A stretch of DNA of 64,000 nucleotides from Nocardia colli. Lineage in GTDB: Bacteria; Actinomycetota; Actinomycetes; Mycobacteriales; Mycobacteriaceae. Below are positions 24,129 through 33,929 of the stretch, piece after piece. The number at the start of each line of letters is the position of its first letter. Positions within the stretch are counted from its first letter, which is position 1. The stretch covers positions 930,001-994,000 of the forward strand of contig NZ_VXLC01000004.1 of NCBI RefSeq assembly GCF_008704205.1, written 5' to 3'. A program made the translations under genes and the position numbers. Under the pieces are notes generated by a model that was not told the DNA's origin, did not search any database, and was given only the letters and a program-made list of their open reading frames with translations.

Positions 24129-26354
24129 TCACCGCAGAACCACCGACTGACTCTTCGCCGCATCGACCGGATCGGTCTTGACGTGCACGATGCCGCCGCG
24201 GTCGTTCGGGTCGAACCACCAGCCGTTGGGCGCACGGTCGAGGTCGTCCCGGCTGGTCCGCTGAGTCAACGGACCCGCCGCGGTTTGGACTGCCTTCGGC
24301 GCCGCGGCCGTGTGCACCGCGATCTCGTAGCGGCGCGCGGCCGGTTTGCCCGGATACGACCCCGAACCGGCGCCGATGCTCACCTCGATCGCACCGGCCT
24401 CGGGCGAGCGCACCGCGAAGTTCTGCGATGCCTGTTCGCCGCGCTGATAACCGCGGGTTACTCCGTCGTCCTCGACCAGCGTGAAGTTGCCCGCGGCCTG
24501 CGGGTAGACGTCCAGGTTCAGCACGCTCTGGTCGCGGGTCCGCCAGGACTGGGTGCCCTCGGCCCACATCGGGACCACCGCGCCCGCCCGCACGAACAGC
24601 GGCAGCGTGTCCAGCGGAGCGTTGTAGCCGTTCACCGTGGTCGGCCCGGTCCAGGTGCGGCCGCTCCAGTAGTCGATCCAGGTGCCTTCGGGCAGGTAGA
24701 TGCCGTCCCGCTGTTCGGCGTCGTTGTATACCGGCGCGACGAGAAAGTCCTTCCCGGAAAGGAATTCGTAGCGGGCCTGCTCGCCCCACGTCGCCTTGTC
24801 GTGCGGGTACTCCAGCGCGAGCGGCCGGACCTGGCCCACCCCGGTGCGATTCGCCTCGACCGCATAAGAATAGGTATAGGGCAGCAGTCTCTCCTTGAGC
24901 TGCAGGTACTTTCGGTTGATCGAGGTGTAGGGCTCGCCGTACCGCCACGGCTGCTTGTCGTTGGGCGCCCAGCCGTCCATCGACATGATGGTGGGCAGGA
25001 ACGCCTTCCACTGCAGGTCGCGGGTGTAGGTGCGGGGACTGCCGCCGAAGATGCCGTCGACGTCGCCGGTGTTGTAGGCGATGCCGGACATCGTCGAGCC
25101 CGCGTAGGTGGGAATCTGCCAGCGGATGTAGTCGTAGGTGCCGGACTGGTCCCCGCTCCACAGCACCGCGCAGCGTTGCGCGCCCGCCCAGCTCACCGGC
25201 GTCCAGACGAAACCCCGTGCGTCGCTGTTCTCTTCGATGCCGCGGTGCGCGCTGTCGCACGCGTCCAAGGCGAACTGATAGCCGGGACCCACCCAGGCCA
25301 CGTCCAGCTTGCGCACGCGCACACCGGCTTTGACCTCCTCGGCCTGATTCGGCAGTCCGTTCTCGGTCCACAATCCGAGCTGCATGTTGTTCTTGCGCAG
25401 TCCCTCGCCGACCTGCGGCAGATTCTCGTAACCGCAGCCGTAGCCGTCGTTCACCAGCATCCAGCCGTTGGGCATCTGATTGCGCACGTATCCGTCGGCG
25501 ATGCCGACCGCGTCGAGGGTGTGCCGCTCACCGCGATTGGCGTTGTGCAGGTAGCAATCCGAGTCGCCCATCTCGAGGCCGTAGATCGGCGGCAGGAACG
25601 GCCGGCCGACCAGCGCGGTGTAGGCGGAGATCACCCCCTTCGGGCCGTCGCCGACCACATAGATCGCGTCGAAGCGGCGTTCCTCGTGGGTGGTGCGGGC
25701 CGGATCGGTGAAGGCGTAGTTGCCCGGCGCGAACGTGTTGCGCAGCACGCCGTATCCGTTGCTGGACAGGTAGAACGGCTGGGAGTTCGGCGCGCCGCCG
25801 TCGTTCCAGTTGTCGTCGGCGAAGATCTTGATCGTCTGGTCGCGGTGGCTGAACCGCCCGTTCTGCTCACCGCCGCCGAAGAACTGCTCGTCCTTGCCCC
25901 GGCCGAGGCTCTGTGTGGTCGCGGTCTTGGTCCAGGACAGCGGCGCCGACTCGGCCCAGATCTGCCGCCGGTTGGTGCCGTCGTAGAGGGCGAAGCGCAG
26001 CGGAGACTTGTAGGCGCGCAGGGTGAGATCGGTGGTGGTGATGGCCCAGTAGTCGCCCTTGTCCGTCTTCTTCGTCTTGGCGGGTGGGACCTTGGTCGGG
26101 AGGACGATCTTGTCGCGGGCCGGATCGGTGAACTTGCCGTCCGGCGCCAGCTGCACCCGCACCGCGCCCGCGGTAGGGAAGTTGACCCGGACCGCGGCCG
26201 ATCCGGAGTACATGGTGGTGGTCGTACCGTCGTCGACGATGCGGCCGAGGTTGCCGAGCCGGCCGTTGTCCGCGTCGGCCCAAGCGTCGGGCGTGGCCAC
26301 CAGGCTGCCGGCGACCACCAGCAGACCTAGCGTGATATGCGTGATTCTGCGCAT
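24129..26354 (-). CDS. Secreted glycoside hydrolase family 31 alpha-glycosidase
   Basis: 741 residues with a Sec signal (MRRITHITLGLLVVAGSLVA, cut near AWA). The GH31 TIM barrel contains KLDVAWVGPGYQFAL, where Asp is the likely nucleophile, and LWSGDQSGTYDYIRWQIPT, where Asp is the likely acid/base, followed by GDVDGIFGGSP and DLQWKAF. GH31 includes alpha-glucosidases, alpha-xylosidases and alpha-glucan-modifying transferases; this subgroup resembles bacterial extracellular alpha-glucan enzymes. GAAAGGG precedes the ATG. The beta-propeller gene lies 145 bases upstream on the same strand. Confidence 0.87.
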   Translation of the reverse strand: MRRITHITLGLLVVAGSLVATPDAWADADNGRLGNLGRIVDDGTTTTMYSGSAAVRVNFPTAGAVRVQLAPDGKFTDPARDKIVLPTKVPPAKTKKTDKGDYWAITTTDLTLRAYKSPLRFALYDGTNRRQIWAESAPLSWTKTATTQSLGRGKDEQFFGGGEQNGRFSHRDQTIKIFADDNWNDGGAPNSQPFYLSSNGYGVLRNTFAPGNYAFTDPARTTHEERRFDAIYVVGDGPKGVISAYTALVGRPFLPPIYGLEMGDSDCYLHNANRGERHTLDAVGIADGYVRNQMPNGWMLVNDGYGCGYENLPQVGEGLRKNNMQLGLWTENGLPNQAEEVKAGVRVRKLDVAWVGPGYQFALDACDSAHRGIEENSDARGFVWTPVSWAGAQRCAVLWSGDQSGTYDYIRWQIPTYAGSTMSGIAYNTGDVDGIFGGSPRTYTRDLQWKAFLPTIMSMDGWAPNDKQPWRYGEPYTSINRKYLQLKERLLPYTYSYAVEANRTGVGQVRPLALEYPHDKATWGEQARYEFLSGKDFLVAPVYNDAEQRDGIYLPEGTWIDYWSGRTWTGPTTVNGYNAPLDTLPLFVRAGAVVPMWAEGTQSWRTRDQSVLNLDVYPQAAGNFTLVEDDGVTRGYQRGEQASQNFAVRSPEAGAIEVSIGAGSGSYPGKPAARRYEIAVHTAAAPKAVQTAAGPLTQRTSRDDLDRAPNGWWFDPNDRGGIVHVKTDPVDAAKSQSVVLR

Positions 26355-26365
26355 TCAGAAACCCT

Positions 26366-26377
26366 TTCACGCGTGAA
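26366..26377. promoter_or_regulatory. 12-bp perfect palindrome before the GH31 gene
   Basis: TTCACGCGTGAA lies 11 bases upstream of the GH31 start, overlapping the ribosome-binding region, and could be an operator of a sugar regulator or a small hairpin. Confidence 0.4.
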
Positions 26378-26499
26378 CGAGCATGGATGATCTAGGACCA
26401 AGTAGAACCAACCTGGTCGGCCATCTCGACTGGCGCGCAACTGGGGACCGGTCTACCTGCGGCGGCAGCCCGGAATCTGGTGTACGAGAGGCTGACTCG

Positions 26500-27627
26500 C
26501 TACTCGAACAGCACGCAGGTGGCCGCGGGCGCGGCGAGCACGGCCGACGGTGCGGCGGGCAGTCCGGTAACGGGATCGAGGTCGAGCAGGGCCACGGAAT
26601 TCGACTTCTGGTTGGCCGCGTACAGGTGCCTGCCGTCGGGGCTCAGGGTCAGATCACGGGGGAACTTTCCGCCACAGGGCGTGCTGCCCATCGGCATCAG
26701 CATCTCGCCGACCACGGCGAAGGTCGCGACATTGTCGTGGCCCCGGTTGGCCAGGTAGAGGAATCGGCCGTCCCTGGCGACCACCGGCGCGGAGGGATAG
26801 TTCCGGTCGCCGCCGGCGTTCTGGTCCGCGGGCACCGACTGCCCGGCCCGTAGCTCGCCGCGATCGGCCCGCCAATTCAGCACGGTCACCGTGGAATTCA
26901 GCTCGTTGGCGAGAAAGGCGTTGCGGCCGTTGGGATGGAAGGTCAAGTGCCGCGGTCCGCTGCCCGGCGCCAGCGCGACCCGCGCGTGCTGGTTCAGCTT
27001 GCCGCCGGCCAGCCGATAGACGTAGACCGAGTCGACGCCCAGGTCCACCGCCAGCACCCAGCGGCCGGACGGATCGATCGAGACCTGATGCGCGTGCGGT
27101 CCGGTCTGACGATCCGGATCCGGTCCGCTGCCGGTGTGCTTTGCCACGTCGACCACCGCGCCGAGCCGTCCGTCCCGGCCCACGGCGAGCACGCTGACGC
27201 TGCCCGAGGTGTAGTTCGCGGTCAGCACGTACCGTCCGTCCGGGGTGACGCACAGGTGGGTGGGCGCATCGCCTTGTACCGCAACGGTATTCAATACCGT
27301 CGGTCGTGGCCCCCGGAGATCGAGCGCGGTGGCCGTGCCCGGGCCGGACCCCTCGTTCACCGCGTACAGGTAGCGCCGATCGGGAGACAATGCGAGGAAC
27401 GACGGATCGGCCACGCGCACAGTGCTTTCCACGACGAGCCGGCCGCTGCCGGGATCGACGGTGGCGACGCTGATGCCGGAACCGCCTGCGCCACCGGAGG
27501 TATAGGAACCGAGGAACGCGCGAGTGCCGTTCGCCGCGCCCGCTACCGCGGGCCGGACCGCTGCGGTCGTGACCGCGGCACCCAGTACCCCGAGGAATCC
27601 CCGCCGTCCGAGCTCACCATTGCGCAC
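26500..27627 (-). CDS. Tat-exported seven-bladed beta-propeller, lactonase-family
   Basis: 375 residues. The N-terminus NGELGRRGFLGVLGAA is a twin-arginine signal. The rest is a repeated propeller with blades such as LALSPDRRYLYAVNEGSG, CVTPDGRYVLTANYTSGSV and LTFHPNGRNAFLANELN, the pattern of 6-phosphogluconolactonase-like (Pgl/CMLE) proteins. A lactonase role in sugar-acid metabolism is possible, but an exported location is unusual for Pgl and suggests action on extracellular lactones. GTG 27627, GAAGGAG before it. Upstream of and probably co-regulated with the GH31 gene. Confidence 0.82.
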   Translation of the reverse strand: MRNGELGRRGFLGVLGAAVTTAAVRPAVAGAANGTRAFLGSYTSGGAGGSGISVATVDPGSGRLVVESTVRVADPSFLALSPDRRYLYAVNEGSGPGTATALDLRGPRPTVLNTVAVQGDAPTHLCVTPDGRYVLTANYTSGSVSVLAVGRDGRLGAVVDVAKHTGSGPDPDRQTGPHAHQVSIDPSGRWVLAVDLGVDSVYVYRLAGGKLNQHARVALAPGSGPRHLTFHPNGRNAFLANELNSTVTVLNWRADRGELRAGQSVPADQNAGGDRNYPSAPVVARDGRFLYLANRGHDNVATFAVVGEMLMPMGSTPCGGKFPRDLTLSPDGRHLYAANQKSNSVALLDLDPVTGLPAAPSAVLAAPAATCVLFE

Positions 27628-27923
27628 CGATTTCTCCTTCCGTCCCGCGGCAGATCTCTCCGCGTGCGGGTCAGAATGTCGCACGCGTCTGAGAATTTCC
27701 TTGGCGTCGAATCCCCAGTGCGGAGTGGGGAGATCAGAAAACCTGCCGGTCTGCCACCGGCATTCGCTCCGAAAGGCCCACTACGGCACAACTTCCCCAG
27801 TTGAACATCTGGACGCGACGGGGATCCGAGGGGAATCTGGTTGCTGCCAACATCCCCATGATCCAGGCACCTGTGCTCAGGTGCTGCTCGGTCAATACCG
27901 TTACCAGACAGGCGGTTTGAGAC
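27628..27923. other. Divergent intergenic region, promoter not resolved
   Basis: 296 bases between the lactonase-family gene (minus) and the small gene at 27924 (plus). No convincing gene or sharp palindrome is seen, apart from promoter-like patches. Confidence 0.3.
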
Positions 27924-28118
27924 ATGTCCACACTCCTCAGCGTTATGGATACCGTGCACTACATTGCCGCGAGCGCCGGGTCCAGCGACTCCGGGTCCAG
28001 CGACGCAGGCGATTCCCTCAGCGGCGGCGGATCATCGACCGGATCGCTCGGCACCGGATTGGATTTGGCCAAGGTGGCCCTGAAACTGCTCAGTTTGCTG
28101 GTCGGTCATTTGTCCTGA
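27924..28118 (+). CDS. Small Ser/Gly-rich protein preceding the cutinase-like gene
   Basis: 64 residues: a short N-terminal helix (STLLSVMDTVHYIAASAG), a linker made almost only of Ser, Gly and Asp, and a C-terminal amphipathic helix (LAKVALKLLSLLVGH). No cleavable signal is evident. GGTTTGAG is the nearest ribosome-site-like sequence. Codon use looks actinobacterial and a strong 13-bp hairpin follows the stop, which supports a real gene. Function unknown; it could associate with membranes. Confidence 0.55.
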   Translation: MSTLLSVMDTVHYIAASAGSSDSGSSDAGDSLSGGGSSTGSLGTGLDLAKVALKLLSLLVGHLS

Positions 28119-28130
28119 CCCGGAACGCGA

Positions 28131-28166
28131 TATTCAGCGCGGCGCATTCGGCTGCCGCGCTGAATA
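28131..28166 (+). terminator. 13-bp stem hairpin after the small gene
   Basis: TATTCAGCGCGGC and GCCGCGCTGAATA pair exactly over a 10-base loop, 12 bases after the stop. Confidence 0.65.
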
Positions 28167-28210
28167 CGCATGCGCATCGTATCGGCAATTTCGCGCGTAG
28201 TGAGGTTCAG

Positions 28211-30091
28211 ATGTCAGTCACGCATTCGTCCAATCGCTACGTGGTGGCGACGATGGTGGCGCTCGGGGTGGCCGTCGCCTCCGCGACTGTCGCCGCCCCG
28301 GCCGTCGTGCACGCGGCGCCCGCCGACTGCGCGGACACCTTCAACCTGTTCATTCCCGGCACCTGGGAAACCAACGAAAAGGCCGACCCCGCACAGCCCA
28401 TCGGAATGCTCCGCCCGATCGCCGAGGCCATCCAGCGCCAGCACGGCCCGAGCTCCGACATCTACTTCACGCCGTACATGGCCCGCGCCTTCGACAACGG
28501 CTACACCTATGCCGACAGCAAGAACACCGCGCTGGTCAACGCGCGCAAGGCCTTGCATGACTACGGCAATCGTTGTCCCGGAGCGAAATTCACCATAACC
28601 GGCTACAGCCAGGGCGCGGACGCCGCGGGTGACGTCGCCGCCGAGATCGGCAACGACCGCGGCCCGGTGCCCGCCGAACGGGTTATTGCCGTGGGACTCA
28701 TCGCCGACCCGGCCGCGGGCACCAAGGGCGAAACCGCCGTCGGCCCGCACACCGTGGGTTCCGGGATCGCCGATCCGCGGCCGCTGGGCATGGGCAAGCT
28801 CACCGGGCGGGTCAGCTCGATCTGCGATCCCGGGGACCTGTACTGCTCGATCAAGAAGGGCGACAACCCGTTACTGGGGAAGCTCGGCTCGCTGCTGAGC
28901 AAGGTGCTCAGCAACTCCACCCTGGCCAAGACCCTGACCGCGAATGCCGCAAAGGCCGACCTCCCCGGTCTGGCCGGCGCCGTCGACGAGCTGTCCACCG
29001 GCCTCACCGCGCCGGGCGGCATCAACCTGACCCAGCTTCGCGACACCGCCGCGAAGTTGGAAGGCAACCTCAAGATCCTTGCCGGGCTACATGATTCCGA
29101 TACCGCCGCCCGACTCGCCGATGCCCCCGCCGGATCGGCCGAGAACAGTGCGGGCCAGGTGCTGATCAAGGCCGGGGAGTCCGACCTGACCGGCGCCGCC
29201 ACAGCGGTGAGCACGATTACCGACACCGCGACCAACCTGTTGAACCGAGGCGTGCATACCCTCCAGGTGAACTCGCCCGACGCGGCCACGCTGACCATCA
29301 AGGTCGAGGCCCTCGTCGATCAGATCGCGCCGCTGGCCGACCTGCCCGCGGCCATCCTCGGCTCGGCGACCAAGATCCTCGCGATGCTGAAGCCCACCAT
29401 GCTGGTCGACCAGACCCTCGACGTCGTCGCCAACGTCACCGCGCTCGACTTCGGCGCGATCATGGCGAACCTCGCGCTGCTGCCGCAGAAGGTGGCGGCG
29501 ATGGACGCCCAGGGCGCCCATCAGGTCGCCGGTGCGCTGAACAACCAGTTCAAACCGCTGGTAGATCTGGTCGCCAGCGCCGACCTGAAATCGGTCGCGC
29601 AGGTGCTCTCCACGGTGCCGAACTCGCAGGGGTACGTCCAGATCGCCGCGTCCATGACCTCGATCCTGTCGAACGTGGACGTCATCCGGATGGCCACCCT
29701 GGTCGGCCAGATCCAGGAGATCGCCTGGTCGGTGGTGGAGAAACTGGTCCCGCCGCCCGGGCGGGCGCCGGACCCGGCCGGCGCGGCCGCCGTGCTGTCC
29801 GGCTTGCTGCCGGTCGGCCTCGAACTGGCCACCGTCGCCACCGGCCTGCTCGGCAGCAAGAACACCCAGCACCTCGACATCGACGACCTGAGTGCCGCAC
29901 TCGCCAAGACCGCGCCGCCCAAGGTTGGCATCAACCTGCTTGGCCTCATCCGCGACGGCCTCAGCGCCGCAACGTTTTTCTCCTCCAACGCCCACATCAA
30001 CTACGGCGCCCTGGTCGTCGACGATTCCGGCCGCAACGCCATCCAGTGGCTCGGCGACTGGATGAACGGCCAAATCGGGCAGGCCAATTGA
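28211..30091 (+). CDS. Secreted cutinase-family esterase with a very large insert in the catalytic domain
   Basis: 626 residues. A Sec signal ends near VVHAAPADC. The cutinase core follows: FNLFIPGTWETNEK, nucleophile GYSQG (Ser133) and ICDPGDLYC (Asp209). The catalytic His lies in AHINYG at residue 595, followed by the expected C-terminal helix. In fungal cutinases this Asp and His are about 13 residues apart; here they are separated by 386 residues that look wholly helical, with amphipathic leucine/alanine heptad-like segments. Mycobacterial cutinase-like proteins are lipases or esterases acting on cell-envelope lipids. It lies in one direction with the small gene upstream and the nitrilase gene downstream. 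Confidence 0.87.
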   Translation: MSVTHSSNRYVVATMVALGVAVASATVAAPAVVHAAPADCADTFNLFIPGTWETNEKADPAQPIGMLRPIAEAIQRQHGPSSDIYFTPYMARAFDNGYTYADSKNTALVNARKALHDYGNRCPGAKFTITGYSQGADAAGDVAAEIGNDRGPVPAERVIAVGLIADPAAGTKGETAVGPHTVGSGIADPRPLGMGKLTGRVSSICDPGDLYCSIKKGDNPLLGKLGSLLSKVLSNSTLAKTLTANAAKADLPGLAGAVDELSTGLTAPGGINLTQLRDTAAKLEGNLKILAGLHDSDTAARLADAPAGSAENSAGQVLIKAGESDLTGAATAVSTITDTATNLLNRGVHTLQVNSPDAATLTIKVEALVDQIAPLADLPAAILGSATKILAMLKPTMLVDQTLDVVANVTALDFGAIMANLALLPQKVAAMDAQGAHQVAGALNNQFKPLVDLVASADLKSVAQVLSTVPNSQGYVQIAASMTSILSNVDVIRMATLVGQIQEIAWSVVEKLVPPPGRAPDPAGAAAVLSGLLPVGLELATVATGLLGSKNTQHLDIDDLSAALAKTAPPKVGINLLGLIRDGLSAATFFSSNAHINYGALVVDDSGRNAIQWLGDWMNGQIGQAN

Positions 30092-30112
30092 ATCCGGCGT
30101 TAGGGTCGCCGC

Positions 30113-31042
30113 ATGCGAATTGCTGCGGCGCAGGCACGGCCTGCCTGGCTCGACCCCACGGCCGGGACCAAGATTGTTGTCGACTATTTGACCCAGGCCG
30201 CGGCGGCGGGGGTGGAGCTCGTCGCCTTTCCGGAGACATTTCTGTCCGGCTATCCGATCTGGTTGGCCAGGACCGGCGGGGCGCGGTTCGACAATCCGGA
30301 GCAAAAGGCCGCTTACGCTTATTATTTGGACGCGGCGGTCACACTCGATGGGCCGCATATCGCCACGGTGCGGGAGGCGGTCGCCGATCTCGGGGTGTTC
30401 TGTTATCTCGGCATCACCGAGCGGGTCCGCGGCACCGTGTACTGCACGCTGGTCGCCATCGATCCGGTTCGCGGCGTGGTGAGTGCGCATCGCAAGTTGA
30501 TGCCCACGCACGAGGAGCGGATGGTCTGGGGGATCGGTGACGGTAACGGGCTACGTGCGCATGACGTCGGCGAGTTCCGTGTCGGTGGTCTGTCCTGTTG
30601 GGAGAACTGGATGCCGCAGGCGCGGCATGCGTTGTATGCCGACGGCACGACCCTGCACGTCTCCACCTGGCCGGGGTCGGTCCGAAACACCAGGGACATA
30701 ACCCGTTTCGTCGCAATGGAAGGCCGGGTGTACTCGCTCGCGGTCGGCGCTGTTCTCGATTACGCGGACGTGCCCACCGACTTTCCGCTGCGCGACGAAC
30801 TTCTGGCAGTCGGTAAGCCCGCGGGCTATGACGGCGGCTCCGCCCTCGCCGGCCCCAACGGTGATTGGCTGATCGAACCGATAGCCGGCGAAGAACGACT
30901 CGTCATCGCCGATATCGATCCGGGCGAAGTGGCAAGGGAGCGGCAGAATTTCGATCCGACGGGACATTACGGACGTCCGGATGTATTCACCGTAACCGTG
31001 GACCGCCGCCGCCGGACCGCCGCGAATTTCCTGGAGGATTGA
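30113..31042 (+). CDS. Nitrilase (carbon-nitrogen hydrolase superfamily)
   Basis: 309 residues with the complete Glu-Lys-Cys triad: FPETFLSGYP (Glu41), HRKLMPTHEER (Lys128) and SCWENWMP (Cys162). CWENWMP is the signature of true nitrilases, which convert nitriles to carboxylic acids and ammonia; some close relatives hydrate cyanide or act as amidases. Soluble, cytoplasmic. The ATG at 30113 is the only sensible start. It follows the cutinase-like gene after 21 bases; whether they share a transcript is unclear. Confidence 0.88.
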   Translation: MRIAAAQARPAWLDPTAGTKIVVDYLTQAAAAGVELVAFPETFLSGYPIWLARTGGARFDNPEQKAAYAYYLDAAVTLDGPHIATVREAVADLGVFCYLGITERVRGTVYCTLVAIDPVRGVVSAHRKLMPTHEERMVWGIGDGNGLRAHDVGEFRVGGLSCWENWMPQARHALYADGTTLHVSTWPGSVRNTRDITRFVAMEGRVYSLAVGAVLDYADVPTDFPLRDELLAVGKPAGYDGGSALAGPNGDWLIEPIAGEERLVIADIDPGEVARERQNFDPTGHYGRPDVFTVTVDRRRRTAANFLED

Positions 31043-31125
31043 TCCGCTGAACAACCGCGGTACATCGGACGAACTGTAGTGAGAGCCGGGTCTCATTGCG
31101 GCACGCTAGATTTAGAGTTATTTCC

Positions 31126-33918
31126 GTGTGGAAATATCTGCTAAGTCTGCTCATCACTCTGACGGCAATCACCGCACCCACTCCGGCCTTTGCGGCGGAT
31201 GCCTCGGTCGAGGCGCGCGGCACGGTCTTCGACGACAAGAACGGCAACGGAATTCGCGACCGGGACGAGCCGGGTCTGGCGGGCATCTCCGTCACCGACG
31301 GAGCGGTCTGGGCGAAGACCGGCAAGGACGGCGGCTACAGCTTGCGGATCGATCCGCGCCGCCGGGAAACCGATCTGGTACAGGTAGTTTCGCCGGACGG
31401 CTACACCCCGGTCCTGCGCGAGGACTCGGTCCCGCGCTACTTCCGGGCGCTCACCGAGGGCGCGACTCGGCAGGACAACATCGACTTCGCCATGGTTCCC
31501 GACAAACACGCGGCCGACCCGCGGGAGGCGTGGCTGATGTTGTCCGACACCGAGACCGACAACCGCAGCGACGCCGCCGCGGCGGCGAGCCGGGCCCAAT
31601 GGACCGGCCAGGTCGAGGCGATGGCCAGGAACCGGGAGGGCACCGTCGCCATCGCGACCGGCGACCTCACCGTCACCGACTACACCGCTCCCGAGCGCCG
31701 CCAGGGCAGCTACGACATCCTGCGCGCGGGTCTGACCAAGGGGCGCTTCGGCCGCCCGTTCTACCCGGTGATGGGCAACCACGACGCGGGCGGCACCGGA
31801 ACGGCGTCCGGGTATTCCGCGAGCATGGAGCTCTATCGGCGCAACCTGGGTCCGGAGTGGTACAGCTTCGACCGCAACGGCCGCCACATCGTGGTGCTGG
31901 AGGACAATTACGACACCACCGGCCTCGCGCCGCAATTGCAATGGCTGCGTGAGGATTTGCGCCGCCATGCGACGGGGAAGCAGGTGTTCGTCTTCGCCCA
32001 CCGGTCGCTGTTCACCAAATGGGGCGCGGGACAGGCTATTCAGCCGACCATCGATGAGCTGGCCCGCTATGACGTGCGCATGTTCGCCTCGGGGCACAAT
32101 CAGCAGAGCGAGTTCCGTCGCGGCGCGTTCCCGCGCTCGGTGGAGGTGAACAACATGGGCGCCACCTACGGAATCGACGGCGCGCGACCGGGATACAAGG
32201 TCCTGGATTTCGCCGGCATCACCGACGACCGGGCGACGCCGGCGAACGAGGACACTGGCTACGTCTCCGGCGTGCACCGGCAGTTCTTCGTCCACGACCG
32301 GACGGCGCTGGTGAGTCCCGCACCCGAGAGCGCCCATCGCTCCGGCGCATCGATCCCGGTCGACCTGTACGTCGAGGACGCGGGACGGACTCCGGCGAGT
32401 GCGCAGGTGCTGGTGCGCGACGACCGCGGCGGCGAGGTGTGGCGCGCGGACCTGCGCTTCGGCAGCACAGACGCCGCGCCCGGCTGGGTGAACTGCTACA
32501 CGCCGCCCGGCGGACGGGCCGAGGCGTGCCCACCCGTTCGCGCCAATGCGGCGACCGCGCACGGCAGCATTCTGTTTCTGCAACCGGGGACCTACCGGGT
32601 CGAGGCGATCGCCACCGACACCGCGGGCGGGAAATGGCCCGTGCTGACGAGCACCTTCCGCGTGCTGCCGGTCGGCTCACCACCGGCCGCCGGAGCGGAC
32701 TGGCCGCGCCAAGGCGGTGCCGAATCAGGCGGATCCACCGCGGCTTCCGATCCTGGCGCAGTGCTGGACCAGCGGTGGTCGGCCAATACCGGGGAGCACT
32801 TCGCCCTCAACGGCGCTGCCGTGGTCGGCGACATGGTGATCGTGTCCTCCCAGGCCTTTGCCTCGCCGTACAACCAGGTGCTGGCCTATCACCGCGACAC
32901 CGGCAAGCAGCTGTGGCGGACCTACCTCGACGGCGACGCGGAGTCCTTCCCGACCGTGCAGGGCGGCCAGGTCTATCTCACCACCGGCGTCGGCCGGGTG
33001 TACGCGCTCAACTCGCGCACCGGTGTCGTGGACTGGCAGACCATCGACGACGAGCACCGCACCGGCGAGACGGTGCGCCGCTACGGCCGGGCGGGCGGGC
33101 CGGTCAGCGTCTTCGACCTACCCGACCAGCATCGCGCGGTCGCGGTCTACCAGGCCTACGACCAGATCGTCTGCCGCGATGCAGGCACCGGAGCCCGGCT
33201 CGGTGGTGGCTTCGCCGCGCCCGCCGGCTGGGGCGAGTTCCACAGCGCCGCCGTGCGCGGGACAGACACGAAAACCGCCTACCTGCACTCAGGTTCGAGT
33301 CAATCGCTCATCGCCATGGACCTGACCACCTGCACCAGTCGATACTCCGTCGACACGGCGGGCGGACTGTTCAGCCACTCGTCGCCCGCGCTCACCGAGG
33401 GTGGGCGGCAGCTGGTCACCATGACCGGTGATGGTCTGAGTGGTCATGATCCGCGCGACGGCCGTGCCCTGTGGCATGCCGAAATCCCCGGCAGCGCTTG
33501 CGAACCCGGCCCGCCACCGATCACCAGCCCGGCTGTCCGTGGGCAACTGGTCTACGTCGCGTCCATCGACGGCAAGGTTCGCGCGTTCGATACGTCGGCG
33601 AGTAACCCGGCAGAACCCTTGTGGGCGACCGAGATCGGCTATCTGCCGGGCACAGGGCCACTCGACGATCCTGCACGAGTGGCGGCAGGCTGCACGGCGG
33701 CACCGAACGCGCCCGCGATGCACGCGCTGACCACCGAGACCGTCGTATACGTCGGCACCTGGGACGGCCGACTGGTTGTCCTCGACCGGCGCACCGGAAA
33801 GCAGTTGAACCAGTACGACTTCGGCGGCGCGGTCGCCTCGGCCATGTCGGTGACCGGCGACTGGCTGTTCGTCCTCACCACCGACGGCACCGTGCACGCA
33901 CTGGCTGCTCGCCGGTGA
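31126..33918 (+). CDS. Exported phosphoesterase/PQQ-like beta-propeller fusion
   Basis: 930 residues. A signal peptide ([17 protein letters not shown], cut near AFA) is followed by an SdrD/Cna-B-like domain ([19 protein letters not shown], with Ca-binding-like Asp/Asn), then a calcineurin-like phosphoesterase (about 145-390), then a PQQ-enzyme-type propeller (about 530-930, [17 protein letters not shown] and similar blades). Phosphoesterase motifs are partly degenerate: GNHDAGG is intact, but GHxH reads SGHNQQ and GDxxD reads GDLTVTD. GTG 31126 keeps the signal; weak ribosome site. Likely a cell-surface protein. Confidence 0.82.
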   Translation: MWKYLLSLLITLTAITAPTPAFAADASVEARGTVFDDKNGNGIRDRDEPGLAGISVTDGAVWAKTGKDGGYSLRIDPRRRETDLVQVVSPDGYTPVLREDSVPRYFRALTEGATRQDNIDFAMVPDKHAADPREAWLMLSDTETDNRSDAAAAASRAQWTGQVEAMARNREGTVAIATGDLTVTDYTAPERRQGSYDILRAGLTKGRFGRPFYPVMGNHDAGGTGTASGYSASMELYRRNLGPEWYSFDRNGRHIVVLEDNYDTTGLAPQLQWLREDLRRHATGKQVFVFAHRSLFTKWGAGQAIQPTIDELARYDVRMFASGHNQQSEFRRGAFPRSVEVNNMGATYGIDGARPGYKVLDFAGITDDRATPANEDTGYVSGVHRQFFVHDRTALVSPAPESAHRSGASIPVDLYVEDAGRTPASAQVLVRDDRGGEVWRADLRFGSTDAAPGWVNCYTPPGGRAEACPPVRANAATAHGSILFLQPGTYRVEAIATDTAGGKWPVLTSTFRVLPVGSPPAAGADWPRQGGAESGGSTAASDPGAVLDQRWSANTGEHFALNGAAVVGDMVIVSSQAFASPYNQVLAYHRDTGKQLWRTYLDGDAESFPTVQGGQVYLTTGVGRVYALNSRTGVVDWQTIDDEHRTGETVRRYGRAGGPVSVFDLPDQHRAVAVYQAYDQIVCRDAGTGARLGGGFAAPAGWGEFHSAAVRGTDTKTAYLHSGSSQSLIAMDLTTCTSRYSVDTAGGLFSHSSPALTEGGRQLVTMTGDGLSGHDPRDGRALWHAEIPGSACEPGPPPITSPAVRGQLVYVASIDGKVRAFDTSASNPAEPLWATEIGYLPGTGPLDDPARVAAGCTAAPNAPAMHALTTETVVYVGTWDGRLVVLDRRTGKQLNQYDFGGAVASAMSVTGDWLFVLTTDGTVHALAARR

Positions 33919-33929
33919 AAAATCTTGTC

